Below are positions 1 through 10,722 of a stretch of 64,000 nucleotides of DNA, one piece after another. This DNA is from Dryomyza anilis. Its lineage: Eukaryota > Arthropoda > Insecta > Diptera > Dryomyzidae. Where the stretch lies: positions 11,079,529 to 11,143,528 of the forward strand of contig OX638132.1 in the NCBI GenBank assembly GCA_951804985.1. Direction: 5' to 3'. Within the stretch, counting starts at the first letter, position 1, and the number at the start of each line of letters is the position of its first letter. The position numbers and the translations under genes were made by a program. Below the pieces are notes generated by a model that had not been told where the DNA came from, ran no database searches, and worked only from the letters and a program-made list of their open reading frames with translations.

Positions 1-805
1 ACTAAAAATGGGAGTTCTCTGCTCTATAAGAAAATTCTGCAAAGGTTACTTTGATCATTTACTTATAAAGTACCAAAACATGTGACGGGTGTTACACATT
101 TTATGACGGGAATTTTGGAATGTTTACTAATTTTTCTATGGTTAAATAATAATAATAATAATAGTTTGGCACTACAGTCCTGTATAGAACTTCGGCCGAG
201 CTCTCTCACCATTTTGAGCTGTGCGTGTTATTTTTGTACTCAAACTGGTGGGACCTACAGTTTATTGCCGAATCCAAACGGCGGGTGAGAGCTTTTCATA
301 TGCAATGTTTTTACTCTCGTAGGTGTGCCATTTACTGCCGAGAGGTAGCGCGGTATAGAAAAATGTTTCTATGAAAAGATGTTGTTAGCCCCAGTCCAGA
401 CTTGAACCGGGGACCTTTCGGCTTGCAGTCCAACGCACTAACCACTGAGCTACCGCTGCTAAATAAAAATATAATTAATTATTGTTGCATTTATTAACAA
501 ATATATAATTTTCCAGTTTTTTTTGTTTTGCGACGATTGTTACTTGTGACGGGCGTTACAATATTTTGGATGGATATAGCAACCATCTAGAATATATATG
601 AGACCAAAGAGTCTAATAAATTAATAGATGCCACAAAAATCCCAGTTGTAGGTTTGCAAAAGAGTTCGCAAAATAACTTTTACTCTTTTTTTTTTTGTGA
701 CGGTCGTTACAATTCAAAAGACTAAAACTGTTTGGTTAATTGTCAGTAATTTATCACCAATGCAATGTGCGAAATACTTTCGCAAAAAAATTATGTTTCA
801 AGTTG
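1..805. other. AT-rich non-coding DNA around a SINE
   Basis: Apart from the SINE at 147-460 I see no gene here. A motif close to TGTGACGGGCGTTACA occurs three times (near 81, 546 and 698), which suggests remnants of one older repeat split by the SINE. No long open frame with coding character is visible. Confidence 0.6.
147..460 (-). mobile_element. tRNA-derived SINE, full length
   Basis: Read on the minus strand, the element starts with a tRNA-like head: an A box (TAGCTCAGTGG), a GTTGGACTGC anticodon-arm region and a B box (GGTTCAAGTC). A body of about 230 bp containing CTACCTCTCGGCAGTAAATGG follows in all copies, and the 3' tail is ATT/AAT repeats at 147-163. Related copies lie at 5419-5688, 18241-18441 and 45257-45566. 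The tRNA-like part cannot fold as a clean cloverleaf, so this is a SINE rather than a functional tRNA gene. RNA polymerase III transcription is inferred from the boxes. Confidence 0.85.
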
Positions 806-1029
806 TACACCCAGAAAAAAATTCCCTCAAATCCCATTAAAATTGGTCAATAAGACAATTATTGATTTAATAGTATACAAAAAATAAATCTTTTCATATA
901 AACTCGATGGCAATGTCATGGTATTTTCTAGTATTTAATGGTATTTTCCGATTAAAATAATAATTTATCTTATTGACTATTTTTAATAGTAAAAAACTAT
1001 TATTTATATAGTATTTTTTTCTGGGTGTA
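806..1029. mobile_element. MITE family A (CACCCAG termini), complete copy
   Basis: A 224-bp element begins TACACCCAGAAAAAAAT and ends with the inverse, TTTTTTTCTGGGTGTA. The inside is AT-rich with no coding capacity. Truncated copies with high similarity lie at 16158-16362 (opposite orientation) and 42744-42930, so this is a dispersed non-autonomous DNA element. The superfamily is not clear; a TA target duplication is possible but cannot be separated from the TIR. Confidence 0.7.
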
Positions 1030-1304
1030 CTATTCAATTTTCTTTCGGATTCAAAACAACGAAACTACAATGTTTCGTATATTATCTCAATTTTGTACTA
1101 TAATAAATTTCAAAAAAATACTTGACTCTAATTGAGAAAAACTCATTTGCCATGTATTTTGGTAAATTCTAAATACAGGATATGCAATTTGAAGTATATT
1201 TCATCCTAAAAATCATTAAACGAAATCAATACGTTTAATTTTAATATATCACACCTTGGTAACTTTTTCTGTGGAATGTCCCCCCATGTATCATTACTGT
1301 ATAT

Positions 1305-1593
1305 ATTTTTATGTAAATTATAACAATACGTTTTTCAATTTTATAACTATATCTTGAATACTTTTCGAGTTATTTGGTTCCTCAGCTCATTTCCGTACTC
1401 AGAATCATTTTTTGGCATTCTGACCAGTATTTCTCAAGTTATCGTGAAGTCGGAATGACAGACGTACATGGCTAAGCGGATTTGGGTCGTGATGCTGAAT
1501 ATACATAATTTTCTATACCGGCCACGACTTCTAAGGGGCGTTACAATATCTGCACAAACTTAATTGACCCTGTACATCATAGGTGTAGGGTAT
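1305..1593 (-). mobile_element. Diverged Helentron-like (mini-me/DINE type 2) fragment
   Basis: On the minus strand this reads ATACCCTACACCTATGATG, then a gap, then GTAACGCCCCTTAGAAG and the block ending AACTTGAGAAATACTGGTCAG. These blocks match, in order, the element at 46421-47245. Only the 5' half remains and it is more diverged than the other copies. Confidence 0.7.
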
Positions 1594-2967
1594 AATTAAT
1601 TACAAAGTGGAATGCGATACAAATTATAAATCGTATCCTTGTTTTGATGTGTTAATAGTGACGATTGCTCCATCAGTCACTTGAATTTGGTGGAGCGACA
1701 CAATATCACGGATACTTTTCGCACTCTCTCTACTTATTTTTCTTTCGTCGCTCCTTCTGGGCAGATACTCTTTGTTTCTTGAAATTTTCAAATTTCTTAA
1801 ACCTTTTCAATTTTTCTATGTAATTCTTTTTTCTCTGAGCCTTGTTAAGTTTTTCCTAAACATCAAACGTATGTTTAAGGTTTGAAAATCAAAATTGTTT
1901 TAATATTTGATTATCGATAAAAAACAATGTTTGATACGTTACAAATTCCATTTGATTCTGTACACAGACATTATTAATTACACTGTTAATTTTTTATTAT
2001 CTTTAGAAAAAAGACTAAAATTACTCGAAGAAAATTAGGTCTTTCACTTATATTGACGTGCTCGATTTTGTGGTCAAAGGCTTTTTGGAATTTTTGTTTG
2101 TTACGTTACTTTAAAAAATGCGGCCACATTTTTTTCATTTAAAATGCTGAAAAGATTTTATTTCTTCAATTAATTTATTTAGTTATTTTCAGTTTTCTTA
2201 ACTATATCTAAGAAAAGTGGATGACACGAAAAAATTACAATTAACTGAATACAACACACCTTTTTGTGGAGCGTTGTATTTTTGTTCATTTTTTATTTTT
2301 CATAAGGCATCCAATAAATTATGCTAAATTCACGATGCAAAGAAATAATTTCGCTTTGATATTTGTGTAGATCGTATTAAATAAATAAAAAACATGTAAA
2401 ATTTGAAAAAAAAAAATTTCTGTGGTTTCGTTTTTTGCGTTTTGGGCCAATATATTAAAAATATATATTTTTTAATTCTTCAAGCATACTTAGTCAATGA
2501 AGCATACAAATAAATATCCAAAAAATATGTAATGATTATAAAATTCATAAAATATAACATATTAAATAAGTAGAACTATTTAACTGAAAGTTTGTAAAGT
2601 TCCTAAAAGGGACACTTAAATGACAAAGACGTTGCGTATTTAAATCAGAATCGCAGAAACAAAATGTAACTGAGAATAACATTGAAAATAAAAATTACGA
2701 AAAGCATTCCAGCAGTCGATAAGCGCGAAGCAACACAAATCCTTTGACACTGACATTATCCTGAGAATGGTGAGAGCATGAAGTAACAAAAAAAATACAA
2801 AAAAAAAAATATTAGAATTTTGCAACATATGGAGTGACAACATAAAAATTGACTTTCGTTTATTTATTTTTATATTGATGACAGCCAGAGTGAAGAGGGT
2901 TTCATCTAGAAGCGATAGTTTTTAGAGTAATGTAAAATATGCAAAACTCTCTATAAGTTTTTTTAGA
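1594..2967. other. AT-rich intergenic DNA, no gene seen
   Basis: Poly-A/T rich sequence with stops in all frames. The only sizeable frame (minus strand 2640-2843) is low-complexity and has no recognisable domain. A short GC-richer stretch around 1640-1760 does not translate into anything I recognise. Confidence 0.55.
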
Positions 2968-3653
2968 TATTAAAGATATTAAAGAATTAAAGAATTAAAG
3001 AATTAAAGAATTAAAGAATTAAAGAATTAAAGAATTAAAGAATTAAAGAATTAAAGAATTAAAGAATTAAAGAATTAAAGAATTAAAGAATTAAAGAATT
3101 AAAGAATTAAAGAATTAAAGAATTAAAGAATTAAAGAATTAAAGAATTAAAGAATTAAAGAATTAAAGAATTAAAGAATTAAAGAATTAAAGAATTAAAG
3201 AATTAAAGAATTAAAGAATTAAAGAATTAAAGAATTAAAGAATTAAAGAATTAAAGAATTAAAGAATTAAAGAATTAAAGAATTAAAGAATTAAAGAATT
3301 AAAGAATTAAAGAATTAAAGAATTAAAGAATTAAAGAATTAAAGAATTAAAGAATTAAAGAATTAAAGAATTAAAGAATTAAAGAATTTAAGAATTAAAG
3401 AATTAAAGAATTAAAGAATTAAAGAATTAAAGAATTAAAGAATTAAAGAATTAAAGAATTAAAGAATTAAAGAATTAAAGAATTAAAGAATTAAAGAATT
3501 AAAGAATTAAAGAATTAAAGAATTAAAGAATTAAAGAATTAAAGAATTAAAGAATTAAAGAATTAAAGAATTAAAGAATTAAAGAATTAAAGAATTAAAG
3601 AATTAAAGAATTAAAGAATTAAAGAATTAAAGAATTAAAGAATCAAAGAATTT
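2968..3653. repeat. 8-bp satellite (AAAGAATT)n, about 85 copies
   Basis: The unit AAAGAATT is repeated in a single phase for about 685 bp. The only clear variants are a T for A at about 3389 and AATCAAAG at the right edge near 3642; the left edge decays through ATTAAAGATATTAAAG. Homogeneity this high over so many copies suggests recent expansion by slippage or unequal exchange. The copy number in the true genome may differ from this assembly. Confidence 0.97.
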
Positions 3654-4112
3654 ATTCATTATTAAAATTTTATTATTCTTAAATTATTCATAAAAATAAA
3701 ATATTGTAATTTTCAAATATTTTTGAACCATAAATGAATATATAAGGAAACCTCAAAAGAACTAAAACTGTTGGCTGAAAACTTTTTATTTGCAAAGGAA
3801 CCTAAGTAGGTATTCTTTCTAAAATAATTTAGATAATGTTAAAGTACAAATTTATGAGTGTCAGCTTTTTTAAGTACTTTCTGAATGTTTTGGTTTTTAT
3901 TTCAACCCTTTCGGTTTGCATGCTTATTTAAGTATTGCAGGTTTTTATATAATTCCTTCTGCAAATGTCAACAAAAATATAACACTATGATATTGTTAGA
4001 GTTGCAAAAAAAAATGTCAAACAGAACCACTTGTTATGCAGGATAATGCGGAGAAATGTACCCTAAACAAACCGAAACAAAAATGTTATTTTATATTTTT
4101 TTGTTGGTTTTT
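3654..4112. other. AT-rich spacer, nothing recognised
   Basis: The spacer between the 8-bp satellite and the Helentron-like copy shows no ORF, inverted repeat or similarity to other parts of the window. Confidence 0.5.
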
Positions 4113-4841
4113 ATACCCTACACTAAGAGTGAAAGGGTATATTCAGTTTGGTACGCCGTTTGTAACACCCAGAAGAAAGCATCTCCGGTATGGAAAAGTA
4201 TATATATTCTTGATCAGCATGACCTCCTGAGTCGATTTAGCGATGTCCGTCTGTCCGTCTGTCTGTCTGTCCGTCTGTCTGTCCGTCTGTCTGTCTGTTG
4301 AAATCCCTAAGACTTTTAAAATTGAAGAGCTAGATAAATGAAACTTATAACTTTGATTACTAATATACCTACGCTGTATGTGCGAAAAAATTGGCGAGAT
4401 CGGTCCATGGTGACCTATGATCCGACCACTTATGTTCAAATACCACATATAAAATGTACATATAAAGATCAATTTTTATGTATACGTGCTTAGGTAAACT
4501 TTGTTGGTCAAATATATATTGACATCATGCTCAAATACATGATAATAATGTTTTCCGGCGAAAAGACTTGTGGTTCACAAAAAAAAAAATCGAAATTCGG
4601 TACACCTACCCATTTGTAAATATGGGTATCAAATGAATGGAAATTCTACAGCGATTGAATGTTTGTAGTTATTTTCAGGATTCGTATACCCTGGTGACCT
4701 ATATATCACTTTGAATGGTAACCACACATATGTGTAGGGTATTTATAGTCGGCTTAGACCGACTATAATTTTGATAATCCTAACTATCATAATTACACCT
4801 ACTTTAAAATTTCCCATGTGATCTAACCTTCCCAACTGGTT
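4113..4841 (+). mobile_element. Helentron-like non-autonomous element (mini-me/DINE), copy a
   Basis: Starts ATACCCTACACTAAGAGTG and is followed by the mini-me core TATATATTCTTGATCAGC and a (GTCY)n microsatellite at about 4245-4300. Near the 3' end GTGTAGGGTAT is the inverse of the 5' terminus, followed by the stem-loop AGTCGGCTTAGACCGACT and a conserved tail ending CCCAACTGGTT. There is no coding capacity. Boundaries are set by analogy with the copy at 46421-47245, where an empty site exists. It shares with copy d (44377) an extra segment after TGTGCGA (AAAAATTGG) that copies b and c lack. Confidence 0.85.
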
Positions 4842-5226
4842 ATATTTGCTACCTACTTAAATTTAAGCTACTTTAAAACCTAAACGAAAGGTAGCATACA
4901 AAATCAAAAAACAGTTAAAAGGCTTTTGCAATAAGCGTTGCTATCAAAGGGGTGCTTTCGTGAAATTCTTTGCCAGAAACACCGGAAGTATAGAAGGAAA
5001 TGAAAGGTCGCTAGATGTGAGACACATATTTTACGCTTTCACGGAGAAAATTAAATTTATAAATCTGTGCATTTGAAACTGAAAACAATGGTTTAAATGT
5101 GATTTTAATACAACCGACGGCAAGTTGGTGTATTTTTGGTGCAGTTTTTGCTTAGCACATAAGATTTTCTTTAGGATAATTTTGGCATATTTAGTGCCTT
5201 GCTTTAAAGATGTTTCATTTTTGTTT

Positions 5227-5232
5227 AGTACA

Positions 5233-5263
<31 letters not shown>
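5227..5263. repeat. (TA)n microsatellite
   Basis: About 17 TA units, directly adjoining a TE end fragment at 5264. Confidence 0.9.
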
Positions 5264-5268
<5 letters not shown>

Positions 5269-5400
5269 TCATTTTCCGTTTGTTTGTTTGTTTGTGCTCT
5301 GAGCAAACGTACACCTGTGCACGGATTTTTTTAAAATTTGGAATATATATCCAACAGACCCAGGAGTAGGTCCCTATATAGTTTTCGTTGACCACACCCA
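5264..5400 (-). mobile_element. TE end fragment, related to 63500-63625
   Basis: In reverse complement this matches the stretch near 63500-63625: a GAAAACTATNTAG block, CCGTGCACAGGTGTACGTTTG and the terminal CAAACAAACAAACGGAAA run next to a TA-rich end. Two copies in opposite orientation, each with an abrupt edge, indicate a dispersed repeat. The class is not determined. Confidence 0.55.
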
Positions 5401-5418
5401 CTTTTACGCTCTTTTTTT

Positions 5419-5688
5419 GCGAGTCGAAAGGTCCCCGTTTCAATCCTGGACTGGGGCTAACAACATCTTTTCATAGAAACATTTTTCTATACCGCGCTAC
5501 CTCTCGGCAGTAAATGGGCAACCTACGAGAGTAAAACATTGCCAAGCTCTCACCCGCCGTTCGGAGACGGCAATAAATTGTACGTCACACCACTTTGAGT
5601 ACCAATATTACACGCACAGCTCAAAATGGCGAGAGAGCACGGCCTAAGTTCTTATAGGACTGTAGTGCCAAACTATAATCATTATTAA
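5419..5688 (+). mobile_element. tRNA-derived SINE, 5'-truncated copy
   Basis: Begins in the anticodon arm (GCGAGTCGAAAGGTCC), so the A box is lost, and then runs through the common SINE body to GACTGTAGTGCCAAACTAT plus an ATT-type tail. 5' truncation is the usual outcome of incomplete reverse transcription. Confidence 0.85.
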
Positions 5689-5904
5689 GTTCATTCTGTT
5701 TTTAAATAGAAATTTATAATTATTTATTCATTGTACTTCGTATACTAGCAAATCCAAAAAACCTTTAACTTTTGGGTTGACAAATTTTTTAAAAATCAAT
5801 TCAAATTTATTAAATACAAATAAAAGCTATAAACAAATTGATATGGGACAACCATTTTCATATTCATACTCAGTGATTTCACAGCTATGAATTACATCCA
5901 ACTT

Positions 5905-6345
5905 TTGCGTGGCCACCCATGCCGATTTTAGAACGGTTTCCCTAGTAGAAATTTTGGTAGGACCATGCTCATGAACTGATCATGTCATTATTTGAGATGA
6001 TCGGGATATGACGACGCCCACGATGTCCTTGTAACGCAGTGTCCTGATCATGTACTCACCTCAGGCAATGATCATGTACTGATCGGGTAATTCCCCATAT
6101 CATTATTTATCTGACCATTGCCTTGTTAAAACATGAGCATACGAAAGCACTACAAATACCCGATGAAATAAAATATCATACCTCATTGAAACCTGATCAT
6201 TGTCCGATGAAAATTTCTCTGCTATGGTGAGCATGATAAGGGCATGACAAGGCAATGATCATATTTGCTCTAATGGGGGTTACCTGACGAAACCCCGATC
6301 ATTTCCCGATGGCGCATCGGGCAAATTTCCACTAATGTTAACCAA
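5905..6345. repeat. Possible MITE rich in TGATCATG/GATCGGG motifs
   Basis: A GC-richer block of about 440 bp contains many versions of ATGATCATG, TGATCGGG and CCCGATGA on both strands. It is bounded by TAGTAGAAATTTT at the left and AAATTTCCACTAATG at the right, an imperfect inverted pair. It probably is a DNA transposon derivative with subterminal repeats; no second copy is in this window to confirm it. Confidence 0.35.
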
Positions 6346-7554
6346 AGAAAATATCGAGTATAACATTTTATTCAAAGTTGAAGAAATTTTAGGAGGACAG
6401 AATGAGATACAATCTCTAATTTTTTGAGTGTATTACGATCCAAAAAAAAATGTATGTCGATGGTATTAAATAAAAATATGGTTTTAATATAATTTTTTTT
6501 TACTCAAATTGTTTGTGGTAATCTCTGGCAGCACAATGCAACTTTTAAGCCCTATTACAACTTTGGGAAAAATTTTGATCCACTCTAATATAAAATTTTC
6601 TCATGTATGCGATCAAAAGTTGAATTTGGTCGTACGGTGTAATGCTTTATTGAAGTGATTACATTTGATTTACAAAAGAATCCACATCTTTAAATGGAAT
6701 TTATTAAAACTTGGGGTAAAACTTAAATATACAAAGTAAAAACGTTTCTTGGGTACTCCCATAATATAGGCACTTAGATGTAGATATAAAATAACGAAAA
6801 GTGTGCTTAATCTTTTAAATTTTTTCTGAGTCCATAGCGGCTGTACACAAACAAAATCTAGAAAAATATAAGCTATTTTTCTCATATAGATCAAATAATT
6901 CAAAATTTCATACCACTAAAAAAACAAACTTTTTAAAATCTTTGATTTATTTGATTTATTATTAATAACACAGTGTTACAAAAGATCACTGTTTTATATA
7001 CTTGAAAAACGACTTAGTGTTGGTTGTAGGCCTTGTTGAGGAGATCAGAAATCAAAAATATAATTTTCGGAAACACCCTCAAAATTCAGAGTTATTCGGA
7101 AAAAACCTTTTTAAGGTTAGTTCGAGTACGTAAGAACGTGTGATTTACGAGTTTTTTATTCGATTTTAAATATTTAGACAGTTTTAGAAAGAAGAATAAT
7201 GTAGCTTTCAGAAAATATACACTTCTTGATATGTGCGTATAAAAAATGTGGTAATTTTCGTAAGAATGACTGATGCGTTTCACATTTTTTTAGTTTTTTC
7301 GACTTTGATCACATTTTTATTGAATTTTTTCTTTAAAGACCAATATATTTTATTTTGACTAAAACTAAGTTTCATTTATCAGAATCGATGAAAAATTGTA
7401 AAAGTTATTAAACTTTTTACAAAGTGGGAGAATTATCGTTGTATACTATTTTGAATTCATTTTTGAATCAATTAAAAAAAAAAACGTTTGTCAATCGATT
7501 TTCTAAATATTTTACGTTTTGCACTGTAAGAGTTGTCAGATAGTTTGGCACTTG
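6346..7554. other. AT-rich intergenic DNA, no gene seen
   Basis: Open frames on the minus strand (6670-6903, 7092-7283) have no motif and a composition typical of random AT-rich DNA. I see no repeat shared with other parts of the window. Confidence 0.5.
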
Positions 7555-8140
7555 GTTGCTTTACCGGAGATTCGGACATTCCTACGTTGACCACCTCGAG
7601 GGTAAAGAATTTAACACCTTTTTTGCTGGAGCGCTTTCATCCCTACGTTCAGACATGTCCGTAGACGCTGGATCTTTATGCGCCTGACTATGTCAATGTC
7701 TGCGTATATTTTCCGAAGAATCTTTCTCTCGAACGCTCCTAAAGATAGCTCATCGGTGTTGGTAACCGTTCATACCTCAGCGCCATAGAGGAGGACTGGC
7801 ATGATGTGTGACTTATAGAGCGTAATTTTTGTCCATCCAGAGATGGCTCTGCTCCTCAATTGGCTACAGAGTCGAAAGTATCAACTGTTGGCAAGAATTA
7901 TTCATCGGTATATCTCAAGACTGACGTTAGACGAAGTTCTTCATAACTCGATATCATCAGCATACCCGAGCAGCATGGTACTCTTGTTGAAGATAGTGTC
8001 ATTGCGAGGGAGTTGGGCAGCTCTTACAATCTTCTCCATTATTAGGTTGTATAAGTCACACGATTGGGAAAAGCCTTGTCTGAAACCTCGTTCGGTATTA
8101 AACGTATCGGTGAGGTTGTTCCCAATTCTCACTGTGCAAA
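7555..8140 (-). pseudogene. RTE-type reverse transcriptase relic
   Basis: The minus strand encodes pieces collinear with the RT of the intact LINE at 10723-14041. A stretch with NTERGFRQG, LIMEKIVRAA and the catalytic box YADDI (about 8110-7945) is followed, in shifted frames, by sequence matching the downstream region (the LYKS and MPVLLYG equivalents and the GAFERKILRK equivalent near 7715-7740). Stops and frameshifts occur throughout. The copy is much older than the two RTE copies at 10.7 and 23.1 kb. No endonuclease part is visible. Confidence 0.8.
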
Positions 8141-8559
8141 GTAAAAAAAAAAATAAAAACAAAAAAACCGAAAACGGTTATTTTGGAATAACTCCGAATA
8201 TTGTGTGTTTCCGAAAATTTTAAGTCTGATTTGTGATGTACTCAACAAGGTCTATAACCTGCACTAGGTCATTTTTCAAGTATATTTTCACTGTATCACC
8301 GTGTAATTACACAAGATGTTTTTTAATAATAATTAAGCTTAAAGAATATTTTGTAAATTGTATATAATATATTTCATATCAATATAGTGTCAAATTTGGT
8401 ATTTTTTACAAAAATTTAAACAAATTGCTGAAGCTACTAATTTAAACTGCACAACAATAAATATCCAATGAGGAAAAGGGCATCATTCAATCGTCAATGA
8501 ACTCCTATGTCAGGTAATCGATGACCGACGTTCTTCTACGTTTTCTATTTTAAATTGTT
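8141..8559. other. AT-rich spacer
   Basis: No coding or repeat feature recognised between the RTE relic and the degenerate SINE. Confidence 0.5.
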
Positions 8560-8640
8560 GACAATCCCTGCCCTGATTTGAACCAGTAACACATTTCAGT
8601 TCGCAGTTCTGTGCATTAACCGCTGAAACAACAAGTTTGA
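8560..8640 (-). mobile_element. Degenerate tRNA-like SINE head
   Basis: In reverse complement this carries AGCGGTTAATGC, a GAACTGCGAACTGAAA anticodon-arm-like stretch and the B-box-like GGTTCAAATCAGGGC. The layout is the same as the SINE heads elsewhere in the window, but it is strongly diverged and the body is missing. A dead tRNA-derived fragment is the best reading; it could come from a different SINE family. Confidence 0.5.
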
Positions 8641-8701
8641 CACGTTTGTGCATTACAAGAAAATTGTAGTGAAATATTAGCATTATCGTTTTAGTATTAT
8701 A

Positions 8702-9806
8702 AGGACTGCGTCGAATAAAATTGTCCGTTACATATCTTCCCATAATGTGCTATTGCAAGATTCAAAAACAACCTAGTTGGTCTTTTAAAAAAATTGCCAA
8801 GGAGGTAGGGGCTAACCCTAAGACCATTTCTCGCATTATCAACCGCTTTAAGGAAGACCTGAGTATTGATCGGAAGAAAGGTTCTGGTAAAAAAAAGGTG
8901 AATATTTTAAAGAAAGATCCAATCATATCCGGAAGGAATTGGCGATAAAGGCGGATTGCTCAGAATCTTTCGTGCGCAGGACTAAGAAAGAAGCTGGACT
9001 GAAGACGTACAAGGTCCAAAAAGTTCCGGATAGAAATGCCGTCAAGAATGAAACCGCAAAACAACGAGCTAAAAAGTTGAACCAAGATTTTTTTAAAAAT
9101 TCGATTGCTGCATAATGGACGACGAAACTTATGTTTTAGCGGACTTTTCTCAGCTACCTGGGCAGGATTTTTATATAGCCGATTCTCGAGGAAATGTCGC
9201 TGAAAAATTCAAACAAAAAAAAATGACTAAATTCCCAAAGAAATTCCTTGTTTGTCAGGCAATTTGCAGTTGTGGAAAAAGGAGCAGCTCATTCGTGACA
9301 TCGGGTACAATTAATAGCGAAATATATGTGAAGGAATGCTTGCAAAAGAGATTGCTTTCATTTTTACGCCAACATGAAGTGTCCACATTTTTTTGGCCTG
9401 ACCTCGCTTCAAGTCACAACAGCAAAACGGCCTTAGAGTGGATCCAACAAAATGCAGTGATTTTGGTGCCTAGAAGAGCCAATCCACCAAACTGTCCAGA
9501 ACTCAGGCCGATTGAGAGATACTGGGCTTTTGTAAAAAGGGAGATGAAGGACAACAAAAAAAGTGGCCAAAGACCTTCAAGACTTTAAAAGAAAGTGGTC
9601 TTCAGCTACCATTACAACATTAATGGAAGGGGTTTCGGAAAAATTAAAACTTTTTATTAAAAAATATTAATTTCTGTTTTTTTATATTTTTTTTTTAAAT
9701 CTAAAAATAATTTGCAAAATAAAATATTTTATTCTATAAAAATTCGATTACTAGATTTCTAGATTTTTTCATTTTTGTAGCGGACAATTTTATTCGACGC
9801 AGTCGT
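8702..9806 (+). mobile_element. Tc1/mariner element, DD37E type, with TIRs and TA target
   Basis: The element is 1,105 bp and flanked by TA (8700-8701, 9807-9808). The TIRs are 31 bp and differ at two positions; both contain GACTGCGTCGAATAAAATTG. It encodes a transposase of the class known from mosquitoes as ITmD37E/mosqTn. Intact TIRs beside a frameshifted gene suggest a fairly recent insertion that could still be moved in trans. Confidence 0.9.
8745..9670 (+). pseudogene. DD37E mariner transposase, frameshifted
   Basis: The coding region can be followed from the ATG at 8745 to the stop at 9668-9670, with about three frame changes: near 8925, near 9110 and at an A run near 9560. The N-terminal part has a helix-turn-helix look (WSFKKIAKEVGANPKTISRI). 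The catalytic DDE residues are visible as MDDETYV (first D), WPDLASSHNS (second D) and LRPIERYW (E), with 37 residues between the second D and the E, which defines the DD37E group. The protein would cut and paste the element at TA dinucleotides. Because the frame breaks sit at or near homopolymers, assembly error is an alternative to real decay. Confidence 0.85.
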
Positions 9807-9808
9807 TA

Positions 9809-10450
9809 CCATTAGAATTTTCGAATCGATACCGAAATCAGAACCGTTATTAACAAAGAAACTCAGAATCTCAGCAATAACATATATTTTTTTCTTTTGA
9901 AAATTTTAAAAATATAGGTTTTTGAGAAATATCTTTCCAACACTTAGATTGTGTGATAATGACATTTAACCTTTAGACATAAAAATAAAACAATATTACA
10001 TTTTAAATGCTATCTTTATACCTTTCATCTGATATCTGAATTGACTTTGTACATAAACTAGTTTTTAAGATAAATGCAATTAAGTTAACCCATCTTTGTT
10101 AGTTTTTCCCCACTTTCCCCGCTATAGGTCCAAAATTAATAAATTAACTTAGTTTAATAAGGTACAGCAATTAGTAGAGCAATTAGACTTATTTCTGAGG
10201 GGGTAGGGAAAATCCGTTCGTTGATTTAAAATAGAATATTCCTTTTTTAAAATCTCGGAATCAGAACTGGAACCGACATGTCAAAGGGTTTTAGTCCTTG
10301 TCAGGGACCGCAATGAATCGGAATCGAAACCGGGACCGTTTCGGTTTTTAGAACTGAACTCGGGACAATTATTAAAAAAAATGTGTGCGACCGGAATCGG
10401 AACCAATGTAATTTTCTTGGTTGGCATCGGAAAATGTTTGTTGAAAAAAA
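9809..10450. repeat. Region with GAACCGG-type repeats, hAT-like relic
   Basis: Clusters of AATCGGAATCGAAACCGGGACC, GAACTGGAACCG and similar words (9815-9870 and 10255-10440), with GTCAGGGACCGCAATG near 10299, resemble the GGTTCCGGTTC arrays inside the hAT element at 61749-62597. This is probably a diverged relic of the same or a related hAT family. The stretch between the clusters is plain AT-rich DNA. Confidence 0.4.
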
Positions 10451-10708
10451 TATTTTAAGTTTTCCTATCGAGTTCTCTTAAACTAGTAAACCAATTTTAA
10501 AATATTAAGATAGTTTTTTATTGAATATTTAATTACCTTTCATTTCATTTCATATAAATATACATATTTTTTTACATATTTGTTGAGAAAAAAATTATAA
10601 GACAACTTGTAATGCAGAACTATTTCTTATTTCGTAAGAAAAAAAAACATTATTAAAAAAAGCGTCTTTTTGTTCACGTTAGAATTGGCCTGAATTGAAT
10701 ATGTGTGG

Positions 10709-10722
10709 GTTTATGTGTGGGG
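10709..10722 (+). repeat. Left target-site duplication of the RTE LINE
   Basis: GTTTATGTGTGGGG is repeated exactly at 14042-14055, on either side of the LINE. It fixes the 5' boundary at 10723. Confidence 0.9.

Noticed and set aside
2968..3653. CRISPR-like regular array
   Set aside because: There are no spacers; it is a pure 8-bp tandem repeat in a eukaryotic genome.
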